Below, in pieces: positions 37,701 to 45,891 of a stretch of 64,000 nt of DNA. Positions within the stretch are counted from its first letter, which is position 1. Every line of letters begins with the position of its first letter. Location: contig DDLX01000017.1 of NCBI GenBank assembly GCA_002340355.1, positions 310,001-374,000 of the forward strand, read 5' to 3'. The notes below the pieces were generated by a model that saw only the letters and a program-made list of their open reading frames with translations, made no database searches and was not told where the DNA came from. The position numbers and the translations under genes were made by a program. Source of the stretch: Cytophagales bacterium UBA2561 (GTDB lineage: Bacteria; Bacteroidota; Bacteroidia; Cytophagales; Thermoflexibacteraceae).

Positions 37701-40700
37701 ACCTGCTGTAGTAGGGTAAGTAGCTGTATAAAATTCGTTACTAACTAGATGTTCTCCAGCTAAATTCTCAGTCAGCTCACCTCCTGTCATAAACTGGATA
37801 TTATTCCCTTTCAAGAGAACATCACCTGTATTAACGTGAAGAGCAGAAGTAAACAAATTACCATTCAATACTGCATTACCAGCTCCTAATTTCTCAACAA
37901 TCAAGTTCGGAATAAATGTACCTTCCATAGATAATCCTGGATTAATTTTCCAAGCTGTTGCGAAACCATTTCCATAATCTCCAATATTTAGAGTTGTATG
38001 TCCACTACCCTTCAACTGAATAGAACCTAAATAACCTGTAATTGGTGAAGCATTTGCTGTAACAAATACTTGATTATTTTTAGTTTTATCATCAATCGTA
38101 TTATTGCCTGTACCCAATATTGATACTGTAGTCATGTTTAGGTGTAAATTACCACTCATAAACTCCAGTACTGAAGCACTTGCATTCGAAGTAACACTCA
38201 AGAAACCATTTGGAGCAGACATAAAGTGTGCTGTAGCCATTGGTATATCTAATACAAGACCAGGCATCGTATTAATACCACTAATGGTATGGAATTTTAA
38301 ATTTGTGTCAGTTGTACTGATAAATTTCACATAACCATGTTCATTATTCAAGGCACTTGTAATGAATGCACCATCGGTTATTGTAGTCAATGATAAATTA
38401 GCAACATCATTAATCGCAGCTAAATCACCACCAATATTTAACGTGTAAGGTTGAGGGCAAGTACCAGTCATGGTAAGTGTACCACCAGCTGTAATAAAGA
38501 CATCCGCTTGATCTACCGTAAGGTTACTTTGTTGGTTGGCAGAAGTCGCAAAGTACAAACCATCTCTTGCCGTATTGAAAGCTAAGCCCATCAATTTGGC
38601 ATCACTTTCAGCATAGACTGAGTTGATTGTTGTTCCATCGTTATCTACCGTAATAAAATTACCATTCAACTCTGTAACTGTCATCAAAGCTAAGGCAGTT
38701 CCGCCTCCACCATAGAGTCGGATATTATTTCCTAATTGTGTTACACCTGCTATGGCAACACTTGGGATATCTGTATAAGTTACTGTAGTAAAACTACCAA
38801 GTCCAATAGTTTTGAAACCTGTACCATGCATTACTAATGCTGAATTATCATTAGTACTTCCTGTAACAAATGTAGTCGTAACACTTGCATCATTCGTATA
38901 ACTTCCACTCAAGAAAAGATTGCGACCATTCAAGTTAATTTGTGCTGTAACACTAGAGAACAAGTTACCTTCGATGCCAAAATCAGTTTCTAAGGTAGTT
39001 GTCGTAAATGGCATTGTTCCACCATCTGTGAAAGTTACAGTACCAAATCCAATAATAGATTTCGCAGTTGTAAACGTAGTGGGTGTTGCACCACAAGAAG
39101 CATTAGTGTAGGTTGATACATTCCCATCACTATCGTAGAGATGTCCTGCAGCAGTCATAAACGTAACACTATTGAAGTTGAGGTTCAATAAAGCATTGTT
39201 TCCAGCACCTGAATTTTGGAGGACAAGTGTTGCTTTTCCACCTGCACCATTTTTCGCTGTACCACCTAAATAGAAGTCAAGTATATTCGAAGTACTATTT
39301 GGAGTGCTACCTAACTGAACTTCGTTTCCACTAATGAAAACATTCGTATTAATTGCGGTTGCTCCACCGTTACTAGTAATGAATTGTCTTTCATTAGCAG
39401 GACAGTCAAATACAACCAAACCAGTTCCTGTATCTCCTGTGATGAATTGGTCTGTTGTAGCAAATGCACTTGTATTTTCATACAAATTTCCACCAAGTAT
39501 TAATGTGTTTGTTAATACATTAATTCGACCTGTGGTGAAGGCAGTTGCAAAATTAGAACCTGTAGTAGGATTAGCAGTTGGGGCTGTTGCGTATTCAAAT
39601 ACTTCAACGCCTGCACTTATAAATGTAAAGTTTCCAGCTGTTACTGTTACAAAAGATTCAATTCGAGCTGCACCACCATCTGTAAAACTCTTCGTACCCC
39701 CTGTAACTGTACCAGAAATCCATCCACCATTACCTGTAATAGTCAAGAAATTATTACCAATATTCAACTGAGTTGTTGCAAAATCAACAGTTCGTCCAAT
39801 TTCCAATACTGAAGTAAACGAAGTAGAACTACGTCCCACACCCAATATCAAATCAGCACCTGTGTTACCAGGATTTCCATTTACAGTAACAAAACCACTT
39901 ACTTTCAAGGCAGGCAATTGTAACTGCCCAGTCATAAAAGTAATGGTAGCAAACTTGGCACTCATATCTACATACCCATCATTTGAGGTTGTAGTAATAA
40001 ACGCCGTTGAAAAACTATTATGAGTAAAGTTTCCTGTAACTTCAAGAATTTGGTCATTCATCTCGACACCAGCACTCGCAAAGACAGCGAAATTATTCAC
40101 CGTGAAACGAGACACTCCTAAAGTAGCATCAGCAGTCATAAACATAATTGTTCCTGCACCAGTAACTGTTGTAAAACCATCCGTAATCGCAAAAGTATTG
40201 TTTGTGGCATAAGTTCCTTTAGCGACATCTCCATCAACATTCGCAAATGAAGCAGGTAATACGTGTTGTCGTACTCTGACGTAAGCATCTGAAGTTTGAC
40301 CAATACCACCTGTAATAAACAGTGTATTTTGGTTCAAATCCAGACCTCCCGCAAAGTTCCCAACAACTGCCGCAGGGTCATGTCTGAAATCCAGCGCATA
40401 AGGAACACTTGTCGTACTTACAGTATTAAAGACAGCAATATTTGTAGAAGAAGCAAAGACATTCGCATTATCAATCACCATATTTGGAATCATGACTGTC
40501 GCGAATCGAGTTATAGTCGAAGTATTCTGTCCAGGACGAGCTGTTGCGAAAAAGCCTACCTGATAAGGTACTGCACCAATGTTATTTCCATTGTCAAACA
40601 ATATACCTGAAATAGTAGCATCTTGTGAAGTAGTTATGAAACTACCAGTATTTGCATAACTATCTGTTTCTGCTGTTCCAGCAGGAGCAGTTATAAAATA

Positions 40701-43700
40701 ACCTGTTATTGAGGATTTTACTGAATTAACTGTAATAAATCCATTCAAGTCATAAATACCACTCAAAACTGTAATAAATCCATCCGTGTAGAGGTTCCAG
40801 CCTGCAGATTGGAAAGCAGTAGTAAACCCACACTTATCAACAATTAAATTCGGGATATATCCCATCTCAGTTCCTGTTGCTGATCCAGTTACATTTACAT
40901 CCTTACCAGGAGCCACTGTTTGGAATACATTTGTACCAACCAGACGAATTGTTCCTGTTGATTTTGGAGGGTCAGTAGCATCAAATAGTACTGTGGCAAA
41001 TAAATCACCCGCAAGTGCCAATTCAGAATCAATCTCAATATAACCTAACAAGTCAGGTCCTACAATCACCTTTCCGTCATTTGGAGTAAATGAGAATCCT
41101 TGTCCTGCGGCAGGTCGAGTAGAATTAAGTGACAACGTCCCCGTACCACCAATTACACTATAATTAACTGATGCAGTCGTTAATAAAATTCTACCACCTG
41201 TTACATTAGGTGTAGTTGTACCAAAAGCTAATGCAGCAGACTCTAAAGGCTGTCCTGCTTTTGCCGTAATAAGGATATTTCCATTTTCTGAAAGGTCTAA
41301 CACAACATCTGCAGTATTAACAGCCCCTGTCGTAACAGTTATACCATCTCCAGAAATAGTCGTAAACGTAGTAAAAACTAAACCTTCGCTGTAGTTTGCG
41401 AGTGTATTTTCAAAACAAGATAAACTACCTGTATTTTGATAGCCTTTATCACCTTTCACTTTCAGGCGTTGCATACTTACAGCTCCTGCAATACCATCAA
41501 CCGTTAAGAATGTACCGCTATTATTTACGGAAGAGAAGTTAATATCAAAAACCACAAAACCTACTGTTCCATCCACAGTAACAAACTGTACTTGGTCAGT
41601 TCCATTAAAGACACTACCCGCAAATACAACATCTGTTACATTATCTCCAACATCCCCAGTAGGCAACGTACCACGGTCAGCATCTAAACTACCACCACCA
41701 TTCACAGGATTGTCTGCGGTCAAAAAGACATCTGCCAAACCAAAGTTAAAATTACCTGCAGTAGCGCGAACTAAATCAATAGATGGCGAAGTACCAGAAT
41801 ATTCAATTGTCAAGAAATTCAAGTTGAACCCTTGGCTTTCTGCTGCATTACCACTTCGATACATCACATGGTCAGAGCCATGAGCTGAAATAAAGGCAGA
41901 TATAAAGTTCGGATTTGTACCTTGGTTAGTAGCTGTTACGAATCCACCACCGTCAAAATTGACAATTGTGGCAAACTGAACTCCCGCTCCATTATCAGCA
42001 CTGATAAAGAAAGACTGATTCACTGCCATATCCCGTTGGAGCGTTACATTCGCTACCGTTCCGAAATCCAGCAAATCTGCTGAAGTAAAGTTTCCTACAC
42101 TAGTTGTAAGTCCATAAGTAGCTGTTGAGAAATCTCCAGCTGCTGTAGTCTTATCAGCCATATTTGGAATACCATTTATTGTAACAAATGTAATTCCTTC
42201 ATCATTAGCTGTAGGCGTACTTGTGGTAATGAAACCATTTCCTGTTAATGATCCTCCTAAGTGTAATTCTTCTCCATTCAAGTCTAGTCCATTGTCATTA
42301 CTATTCAAATTTGCTCCAATTCGAAAGCGTACTGTAGAAAATGCACTTACAAATGAAGGGGCAGACAAAAAGACTGTACCTGAACCTGAAATTTCACCAA
42401 GTCCACCTGTTTGATCATAGATACCTAAACCAGTATTAATAGCAATCAATCCTCCTCCCAAATTAGTAGGTAACAAACTAGCTGTACCAAACCCAAGCGT
42501 AAAATTATTTCCTAAAATAACTTGAGTCGCATTGGCAACAGTACGAGTAGATGTAGTTACGAACTTATCTTCGAAACTAATGGAAGTAAAAGCAAGAGCC
42601 GCATTAGTCATATGAGTCGCGCTACTATTAAATCCACCAATAGCCATATCATCACCACCTGTAATGAAAATGCTTCCATTTTCCTTTGCTATCTCAATAC
42701 GAGGGAAAATAGTAAAATCTCCAGTAGCAGCTTCAGCTATAGTAATAGTAATAAAGTCATTCGTATCTCCGTCATTATTGTCGAAGAATTCGATTTTTGA
42801 ATTCCCTGCCGTAAAGAAAAAATCTCCTCCTTCACTCACATTCACTTTCGAACCCGCAAGATATAAATTGAAATCCCCTTGTACTGTGCCAAAGTCTAAT
42901 CCAGCTCCCACATCAATATTCGATTCGACCGCTAAGTCAGAACCCAGATTCGTAGTTGCACTAATAGATAAAAAGCCCGTTCCTAAGATACGTCCTGAAG
43001 GAGTAGCCTCACCTAAATGATTTATCTTAGCTGGATTAGCTGTAGCAAATACTGCATTCCGAGCTGTTGAAGTAGGACTTAAGTATAAGGTGTTATTTCC
43101 ATTAATATCTACACCTCCATGATTGGCAATATCCAAAACAGAAACAAAAGCTCCTGCCGAACCATCAAGCGTTAAATTACTTAACAAACCTAGCTCATTA
43201 TCCTTTGAAACATCCAATTTAATGCCAGAAAGTGTTGTAAATGCATTGCCATTCCCCGCCTTAATTTCCATTCCTTGTGATAAATTACTAAATAGTACAA
43301 ATCCTTGTGTTCCTGATCCACTAGTATTTGTAGTTACAGGATAAGGCGTGCCTGTATTATTTACAAAGTCATGCACTACTCGTAATACGTTTACGCTCAT
43401 AAATACATTACTTGCATAAGTAACTCCATAATTATCGGTAAGACTACCTGCAGGGTCAATATGCGAACCAGATAAGAAAGTCAAATCTCCCGTAAATGTA
43501 ATGGTTGAGAATCCTAGTCCACTTGTCTCAACAATCTCCAAATCGCTTGTAATTCCTCTACCACTTGTAATAAATACACTGGCAGGAATAGAACCACCCA
43601 AACCACCTATGGTAACAGGTTGTGTACCCTCATATAATATTCCTCCGTTTGCATTAATATACAATTTATCATTACGATCTAACAAAGCAATACCATTCTG

Positions 43701-44315
43701 TCCAGTACCTGCACTAATAAAAATACTAGCGTCATTTGTAGTTCCATCACCTGAAATATAACCACTTGTACCTGTCACAAACGCTACAGGTTTATTACCA
43801 ATAACGGCTATTTCTGGGATCGTTACAAAAGCACTACCTTCAGTATCAGTCTCAGAGGCACTAATCCCTACTTTATAGCGCTGTACTTCAAAGTTACCAA
43901 TACCACCAGTCAGATTCGTCACTATTGTACCTGAACTCACATTAGAAGTCTCAAATGGATTTGATGCTGAAACAAAAAGCTTTGTATTAATTGTAATAAA
44001 GCTATCATCAGCGATATCAACGACTGCCGTATTTGTACCATTAGCATCGTCAGCACTAATTTTTAGCGTTAGTGCTTGCGCTCCAGGAGCTGCCATATTT
44101 ACGGGGACTGTAACACGATTACCTGCTGGGATAATAACATTATCCGAAATTGTAGGTAATGCGCCTGTACTCCAGTTGCTTGGAACATTCCAGTTCCCTG
44201 AAGTACCTCCCGTCCATGTCACCTGCGCACCGACATCGAGGCTCGCTAACCACGAGCCAACGAACACCCCGAGGCAGACAAGGAGTTTAAAGTAGTTTTT
44301 GAACATAGTTCTCAT
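34704..44315 (-). CDS. Giant T9SS-secreted beta-repeat surface protein (about 3200 aa)
   Basis: 3203 residues from the ATG at 44315 (the codon before is TTG). A signal peptide is at about 1-31 (ending VGAQ). Residues about 32-2300 are Gly/Thr/Asn/Ser-rich beta-solenoid-type repeats, with recurring lines such as YIPNLIVDK, MIPNMVIDN, FIPNLIVEK and LPALKVSG. Calx-beta-like segments follow (about 2420-2540, ending GLSIVDND; about 2770-2890, ending FTINDDGD; and another to about 3010). An FN3 domain is at about 3025-3115 (VVLNWAPNAEAGVSYQVYVY), then a T9SS type A C-terminal sorting domain (about 3125-3204: VYPNPSKQLFNVRL, GMPAGMYVLIV). It is probably a secreted or surface adhesin. It carries about 120 F-x-[T/S] tripeptides (see repeat entry). 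It is transcribed alone. Confidence 0.93.
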   Translation of the reverse strand: MRTMFKNYFKLLVCLGVFVGSWLASLDVGAQVTWTGGTSGNWNVPSNWSTGALPTISDNVIIPAGNRVTVPVNMAAPGAQALTLKISADDANGTNTAVVDIADDSFITINTKLFVSASNPFETSNVSSGTIVTNLTGGIGNFEVQRYKVGISASETDTEGSAFVTIPEIAVIGNKPVAFVTGTSGYISGDGTTNDASIFISAGTGQNGIALLDRNDKLYINANGGILYEGTQPVTIGGLGGSIPASVFITSGRGITSDLEIVETSGLGFSTITFTGDLTFLSGSHIDPAGSLTDNYGVTYASNVFMSVNVLRVVHDFVNNTGTPYPVTTNTSGSGTQGFVLFSNLSQGMEIKAGNGNAFTTLSGIKLDVSKDNELGLLSNLTLDGSAGAFVSVLDIANHGGVDINGNNTLYLSPTSTARNAVFATANPAKINHLGEATPSGRILGTGFLSISATTNLGSDLAVESNIDVGAGLDFGTVQGDFNLYLAGSKVNVSEGGDFFFTAGNSKIEFFDNNDGDTNDFITITIAEAATGDFTIFPRIEIAKENGSIFITGGDDMAIGGFNSSATHMTNAALAFTSISFEDKFVTTSTRTVANATQVILGNNFTLGFGTASLLPTNLGGGLIAINTGLGIYDQTGGLGEISGSGTVFLSAPSFVSAFSTVRFRIGANLNSNDNGLDLNGEELHLGGSLTGNGFITTSTPTANDEGITFVTINGIPNMADKTTAAGDFSTATYGLTTSVGNFTSADLLDFGTVANVTLQRDMAVNQSFFISADNGAGVQFATIVNFDGGGFVTATNQGTNPNFISAFISAHGSDHVMYRSGNAAESQGFNLNFLTIEYSGTSPSIDLVRATAGNFNFGLADVFLTADNPVNGGGSLDADRGTLPTGDVGDNVTDVVFAGSVFNGTDQVQFVTVDGTVGFVVFDINFSSVNNSGTFLTVDGIAGAVSMQRLKVKGDKGYQNTGSLSCFENTLANYSEGLVFTTFTTISGDGITVTTGAVNTADVVLDLSENGNILITAKAGQPLESAALAFGTTTPNVTGGRILLTTASVNYSVIGGTGTLSLNSTRPAAGQGFSFTPNDGKVIVGPDLLGYIEIDSELALAGDLFATVLFDATDPPKSTGTIRLVGTNVFQTVAPGKDVNVTGSATGTEMGYIPNLIVDKCGFTTAFQSAGWNLYTDGFITVLSGIYDLNGFITVNSVKSSITGYFITAPAGTAETDSYANTGSFITTSQDATISGILFDNGNNIGAVPYQVGFFATARPGQNTSTITRFATVMIPNMVIDNANVFASSTNIAVFNTVSTTSVPYALDFRHDPAAVVGNFAGGLDLNQNTLFITGGIGQTSDAYVRVRQHVLPASFANVDGDVAKGTYATNNTFAITDGFTTVTGAGTIMFMTADATLGVSRFTVNNFAVFASAGVEMNDQILEVTGNFTHNSFSTAFITTTSNDGYVDMSAKFATITFMTGQLQLPALKVSGFVTVNGNPGNTGADLILGVGRSSTSFTSVLEIGRTVDFATTQLNIGNNFLTITGNGGWISGTVTGGTKSFTDGGAARIESFVTVTAGNFTFISAGVEVFEYATAPTANPTTGSNFATAFTTGRINVLTNTLILGGNLYENTSAFATTDQFITGDTGTGLVVFDCPANERQFITSNGGATAINTNVFISGNEVQLGSTPNSTSNILDFYLGGTAKNGAGGKATLVLQNSGAGNNALLNLNFNSVTFMTAAGHLYDSDGNVSTYTNASCGATPTTFTTAKSIIGFGTVTFTDGGTMPFTTTTLETDFGIEGNLFSSVTAQINLNGRNLFLSGSYTNDASVTTTFVTGSTNDNSALVMHGTGFKTIGLGSFTTVTYTDIPSVAIAGVTQLGNNIRLYGGGGTALALMTVTELNGNFITVDNDGTTINSVYAESDAKLMGLAFNTARDGLYFATSANQQSNLTVDQADVFITAGGTLTMTGTCPQPYTLNIGGDLAAINDVANLSLTTITDGAFITSALNNEHGYVKFISTTDTNLKFHTISGINTMPGLVLDIPMATAHFMSAPNGFLSVTSNASASVLEFMSGNLHLNMTTVSILGTGNNTIDDKTKNNQVFVTANASPITGYLGSIQLKGSGHTTLNIGDYGNGFATAWKINPGLSMEGTFIPNLIVEKLGAGNAVLNGNLFTSALHVNTGDVLLKGNNIQFMTGGELTENLAGEHLVSNEFYTATYPTTAGGSNYANNPSGVLFATAYRLTGFITADASKTLGLLFSSASGAVVEVEMRKDGWGDGLDAINGKVIINRNYHLTQLGGNLGTNDMMMPFATSEIGLTNITPESLDFVTFAYDATTTTGKYSSLSTVKGQSPTIPAFNTAFMTSSKVVSGNIISGYITLGIKPISIFHDDYPVTTDKSYNEADENNSTNGYFRIEHPRASSTVTVEFVTTGSSAIDNNGFDDDFDFSLSGGATASVTKISTGYRLVLPAFTTTTFLTVTPKDDTFLEGTEFVSVKFTSISQGFVLGFKSADGLSIVDNDVVGYEVNVYNKFSTASPAYEETMKVTSQSTLSTSPVDVTSSQFVTVNEFVVGKDEVPDFATVFVTVSVKLRTQPMPNRKVTMKLTLKDNTEIAFHTVQGTSNGLGSVMQSGQESYIEIPFASSTVLGTSNQWDKFVSVVLVGANDQIIDSGYPAINEIAQLIEVSVETNATKTTSLDYINPGDFVPTTTGSGFTTVALKPLGKVTIKGGNIDNERALHFAVSNLSVTEGALGVLEIAPNISLTADATLTLMLDNSKDATCDYDVTRFMNFSGNDVLSSTNNSVTVRFPQGQFASKFVTVSAKQNNISDGNDKVLLKGSVTTTGLVSPNLFGATTQPQVESANQFHFTINDDGDVAGIKDVDDITVADGFVNDGGIYRYTTTESNKGTVSYPVELKTMPHTGGTVFITTYVEGTASDRVSISTDASHEVLNTTIGGVKWTGVVLKLVKTTKVDVKVTVKDNEIKDGDALIQLRFTSAQVSNKCDDAYRSVKPTDAFVRIMDDASDKAVSVPTTPVGAPAKVAGVVATPGSRQVVLNWAPNAEAGVSYQVYVYQFGQPKRLAGETTSTSFTVTGLTNGMDYFFEIVAVKKDATGKVVARGIASDDVTARPSIILGTEKAKVATLDVYPNPSKQLFNVRLVNLNAEQLEVKVLSVTGQEIYARAHGTVNGEFETAVDLDGMPAGMYVLIVNTDNGSFRTKLVLTR
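35590..44005 (-). repeat. Interspersed F-x-[T/S] tripeptide sites in the giant protein
   Basis: By eye I count about 120 occurrences of Phe-x-Thr/Ser (x mostly V, I, A, M, L, T) between residues about 105 and 2910. Many sit exactly where beta-repeats normally read T-x-T, for example NNFLTITGNGG, TDGFITVLSG, LNGFITVNSV, DVFLTADN, GSIFITGG, and in Calx-beta parts EGTEFVSVKF. Codons differ among copies (TTT or TTC; GTT, GTG, GTA, ATT, ATC, GCT, ATG), so no fixed DNA word is repeated. The feature is nearly absent from the FN3 and sorting domains of the same gene and from neighbouring genes. Confidence 0.65.
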
Positions 44316-44977
44316 CAAATTTGCTATTTAAAGAGTTTAGTTAAAAAATTTTAAAGTTTCAAAGTTCTGATTTAATTAGGTCATATAACAAACACAAAAA
44401 TGTTTACCAAATAATCATCCGATTATCAAGTAAACTTTATTTTGAAGCCACTACCCAAGCTTAGGTAGCTCTTCGTATTTTTACATAAATTGATATGAAG
44501 TTATGTCTATTTAATTTATTATTATTTTGCACGTTATTTTCATTACAATGAAAGTTATTATTTTACTCATAATCAATTACATATCATAGAGTATTATGGC
44601 ATTTTAAACATATATGATTTAGTCTTTAACTATTTTTTATCAATTTTTGGAATCAAAAAGTACTTCTATCCGTGCAATATTACAGATTTCACACCAAAAT
44701 TCGAAAAATATTTTGACCAAACCTTAGACAAAGTTTCTCTAAAAGTAAAAAAATAGCTTATTGACTTCTTTGCCAAAATTTTCCCCAAGACGTAATTTTG
44801 CCCTTTAGGGTTTCGAGAAGTACCAAGAAAATCCCAAGCCACTTCTCATTTTGCCTTACTTAGAAGTCCCTTTTCCCACCAAAATCGTTGCAATCCCTTT
44901 ATTTTTACCTTTATTTAAAAACTTACCTAAGACTTATTTTGATAAAAAAATAGATAAATCAAATTACCAAAAAAGTT
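44316..44977. other. Long intergenic region upstream of the giant gene and xer gene
   Basis: About 660 bp between divergent genes, AT-rich. It contains a short imperfect palindrome at 44451-44468 (CTACC c AAGCTT a GGTAG) and a promoter-like TTG (44888-44890) / TACCTTTA (44906-44913) ahead of the xer gene. No ORF or RNA gene is evident; it is probably regulatory for both genes. Confidence 0.5.
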
Positions 44978-45889
44978 ATGTCTAATAATTCTATGTTACT
45001 CAAGCAATTCGAAAATCATCTTCGACTAGAACGGGCTTTAGCGGAAAATTCCATTTTAGCCTATCGACAAGATTTACAAAAGTTAAATTCCTTTTTGAAA
45101 AACAATTCAAACAATTCATCATTTAAAAATTTACCTATCGAAACCATTGAATATTTTCTCAAATTTCTCCATGATATTGGACTTGCCGAACGCTCTCAAA
45201 GTCGAATCTTATCCGCCCTAAAAACTTTTTATCGTTTTCTAAATGATGAAGAAATTACTGACCACAATCCAGTAGAATTACTTACTTCACCAGCCTTAGG
45301 ACGAAAATTACCTACAGTTCTTAGTTTTGAGGAAATAGAGCAATTAACCAATTCAGTTGACCTTTCTATACCAGAAGGCACTCGAAACCGAGCTATCTTA
45401 GAAGTTTTATATGGAAGTGGTTTACGAGTTAGTGAGTTAACCAACCTTAAATTATCCAATTGTTATCCAGAATTACAGTTACTCAAAATTATGGGTAAGG
45501 GAAATAAGGAACGCCTTGTCCCACTCCATCAAGAGGCTTGGCATTATTTAGAATTATATACTGAAAATATCCGTCGATTTCAAAAGATTCAGAAAAATAA
45601 TGAAGATTTTGTTTTCCTAAATCGAAGGGGTAAGGTTCTTTCTCGTGTGATGATTTTTATGATTGTAAAAAATATTGCCAAAACTGCAGGCTTAGAAAAG
45701 AATATTAGTCCGCATACTTTTCGACATTCGTTTGCGACACATCTCGTAGAAGGTGGGGCAGATTTACGAGCTGTACAAGAACTATTAGGACACGAATCTA
45801 TTTTAACAACTGAAATTTATACACACTTAGATATCCAATTTTTACAAGATACCATTCAATCTTATCATCCTCGAAACACTAAAAACTAA
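44978..45889 (+). CDS. xerD: Tyrosine recombinase XerC/XerD
   Basis: 303 residues. The N-terminal SAM-like core-binding domain (about 5-95: FENHLRLERALAENSILAYRQDL) and catalytic domain are complete. Catalytic residues: Arg in GSGLRVSEL (about 148), Lys in MGKGNKERLVPL (about 172), HxxR in HTFRHSFATHL (about 244-247), His in LLGHESI (about 270) and Tyr in TTEIYTHL (about 279). Length and motifs are those of housekeeping Xer recombinases that resolve chromosome dimers, not phage integrases. XerC and XerD cannot be separated with certainty by eye. It is convergent with the downstream 7TMR gene, with 2 bp between stops. Confidence 0.92.
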   Translation: MSNNSMLLKQFENHLRLERALAENSILAYRQDLQKLNSFLKNNSNNSSFKNLPIETIEYFLKFLHDIGLAERSQSRILSALKTFYRFLNDEEITDHNPVELLTSPALGRKLPTVLSFEEIEQLTNSVDLSIPEGTRNRAILEVLYGSGLRVSELTNLKLSNCYPELQLLKIMGKGNKERLVPLHQEAWHYLELYTENIRRFQKIQKNNEDFVFLNRRGKVLSRVMIFMIVKNIAKTAGLEKNISPHTFRHSFATHLVEGGADLRAVQELLGHESILTTEIYTHLDIQFLQDTIQSYHPRNTKN

Positions 45890-45891
45890 AC

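Noticed and set aside
34704..44315. Diversity-generating retroelement or codon reassignment as the cause of the Phe sites
   Set aside because: No reverse transcriptase or template repeat is present, changes spread over 8 kb at third-position-variable codons, and the Phe codon reads normally in all other genes.
34704..44315. CRISPR array or DNA tandem repeats in the giant gene
   Set aside because: The repeats are at protein level with variable spacing and codons; no regular direct DNA repeats with spacers were seen anywhere in the window.
44978..45889. Tyrosine recombinase as sign of an integrated element
   Set aside because: Length and motifs are of housekeeping XerC/D, and no att repeats, phage or conjugation genes are nearby.
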